From contig JAFCZV010000140.1 in NCBI GenBank assembly GCA_019314155.1, positions 1 to 5,669 on the forward strand: a DNA stretch of 5,669 nucleotides, written 5' to 3'. This DNA comes from Deltaproteobacteria bacterium (GTDB lineage: Bacteria; Desulfobacterota; Desulfobacteria; Desulfobacterales; UBA11574). The notes below the pieces were generated by a model that was given only the letters and a program-made list of their open reading frames with translations, had not been told where the DNA came from and did no database searches. Numbering within the stretch: position 1 is the stretch's first letter; the number at the start of each line of letters is the position of its first letter. Positions 5,568 through 5,669 of this stretch are shown piece by piece. A program made the position numbers and the translations under genes.

Positions 5568-5669
5568 AGCGGGATTCCTGCCTTTCCGCTCCCTTTTTTC
5601 CTTTACACAGAACTTGCCGAAATTAGAGATCAGAACGTCCTCACCGGACGCCAGTGTCTTTTTAATAAT
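5568..5669 (-). pseudogene. IHF-alpha/HU-like DNA-bending protein, 5' part outside the window, 3' part missing
   Basis: Reading the minus strand from the window edge gives 34 codons matching the middle of integration host factor alpha: IIKKTLASGEDVLIS, then NFGKF (usual G-FGKF, here Asn), CVKEKRERKG and RNPA. RNP is the tip of the beta-arm whose Pro intercalates into the DNA minor groove. In IHF the sequence should continue with TGE and the ARRVVTF strand and C-terminal helix; here it changes at once to FWSIVKKMKRDERSCI and no IHF-like continuation appears in the other two frames. About 30 C-terminal residues are therefore missing. The frame has no stop before the DUF169 stop at 4728. Most likely this is a truncated relic of himA/ihfA; a fused IHF-DUF169 protein or an assembly join are alternatives. 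The N-terminal half lies off the window. Confidence 0.7.

Overview
The window looks like chromosome from a Gram-negative, probably anaerobic deltaproteobacterium (Desulfobacterota, Desulfobacterales-like). This rests on recalled family resemblance of the NagZ, DUF169 and IHF-alpha-like sequences and on the loose gene packing with repeat-rich gaps. It is an inference, not a database result. No rRNA, tRNA, CRISPR array, transposase or phage gene is visible.

Layout, left to right. Positions 1-305 hold no gene; most of the space is a roughly 200-nt imperfect palindrome (about 49-250) with 28-nt arms matching at 26 positions, resembling a MITE or other structured repeat. A plus-strand nagZ (306-1307) follows. 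The gap 1308-1610 is GC-rich and full of inverted repeats. A minus-strand ALDH-superfamily gene (1611-2804) converges on nagZ; it is short at the N-terminus and lacks the usual catalytic Glu. Its upstream region (2805-3039) has a perfect TATAAT bracketed by a 10-bp perfect inverted repeat, then a separate 8-bp hairpin. A plus-strand orphan small gene (3040-3309) diverges from the ALDH gene. Two hairpins with identical stems fill the gap before the convergent HDAC/AcuC-family gene (3463-4602, minus). Upstream of that, also on the minus strand, is a DUF169 gene (4728-5519), with a 15-bp inverted repeat in the 125-nt gap between them.

At the right edge (5568-5669, minus) is the middle part of an IHF-alpha/HU-like DNA-bending protein. 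Its homology stops abruptly inside the DNA-binding beta-arm, after Arg-Asn-Pro-Ala. The reading frame then continues without a stop into DUF169. This is the most unusual observation in the window: either a truncated IHF relic abutting DUF169, or an IHF-DUF169 fusion ORF.

The genes do not form one obvious pathway. NagZ belongs to peptidoglycan recycling, the ALDH and AcuC-like proteins suggest aldehyde/acyl and acetyl-lysine metabolism, and DUF169 has no known function. No convincing new multi-gene system is visible; the novelty lies in the IHF junction, the atypical ALDH and the intergenic palindromes.
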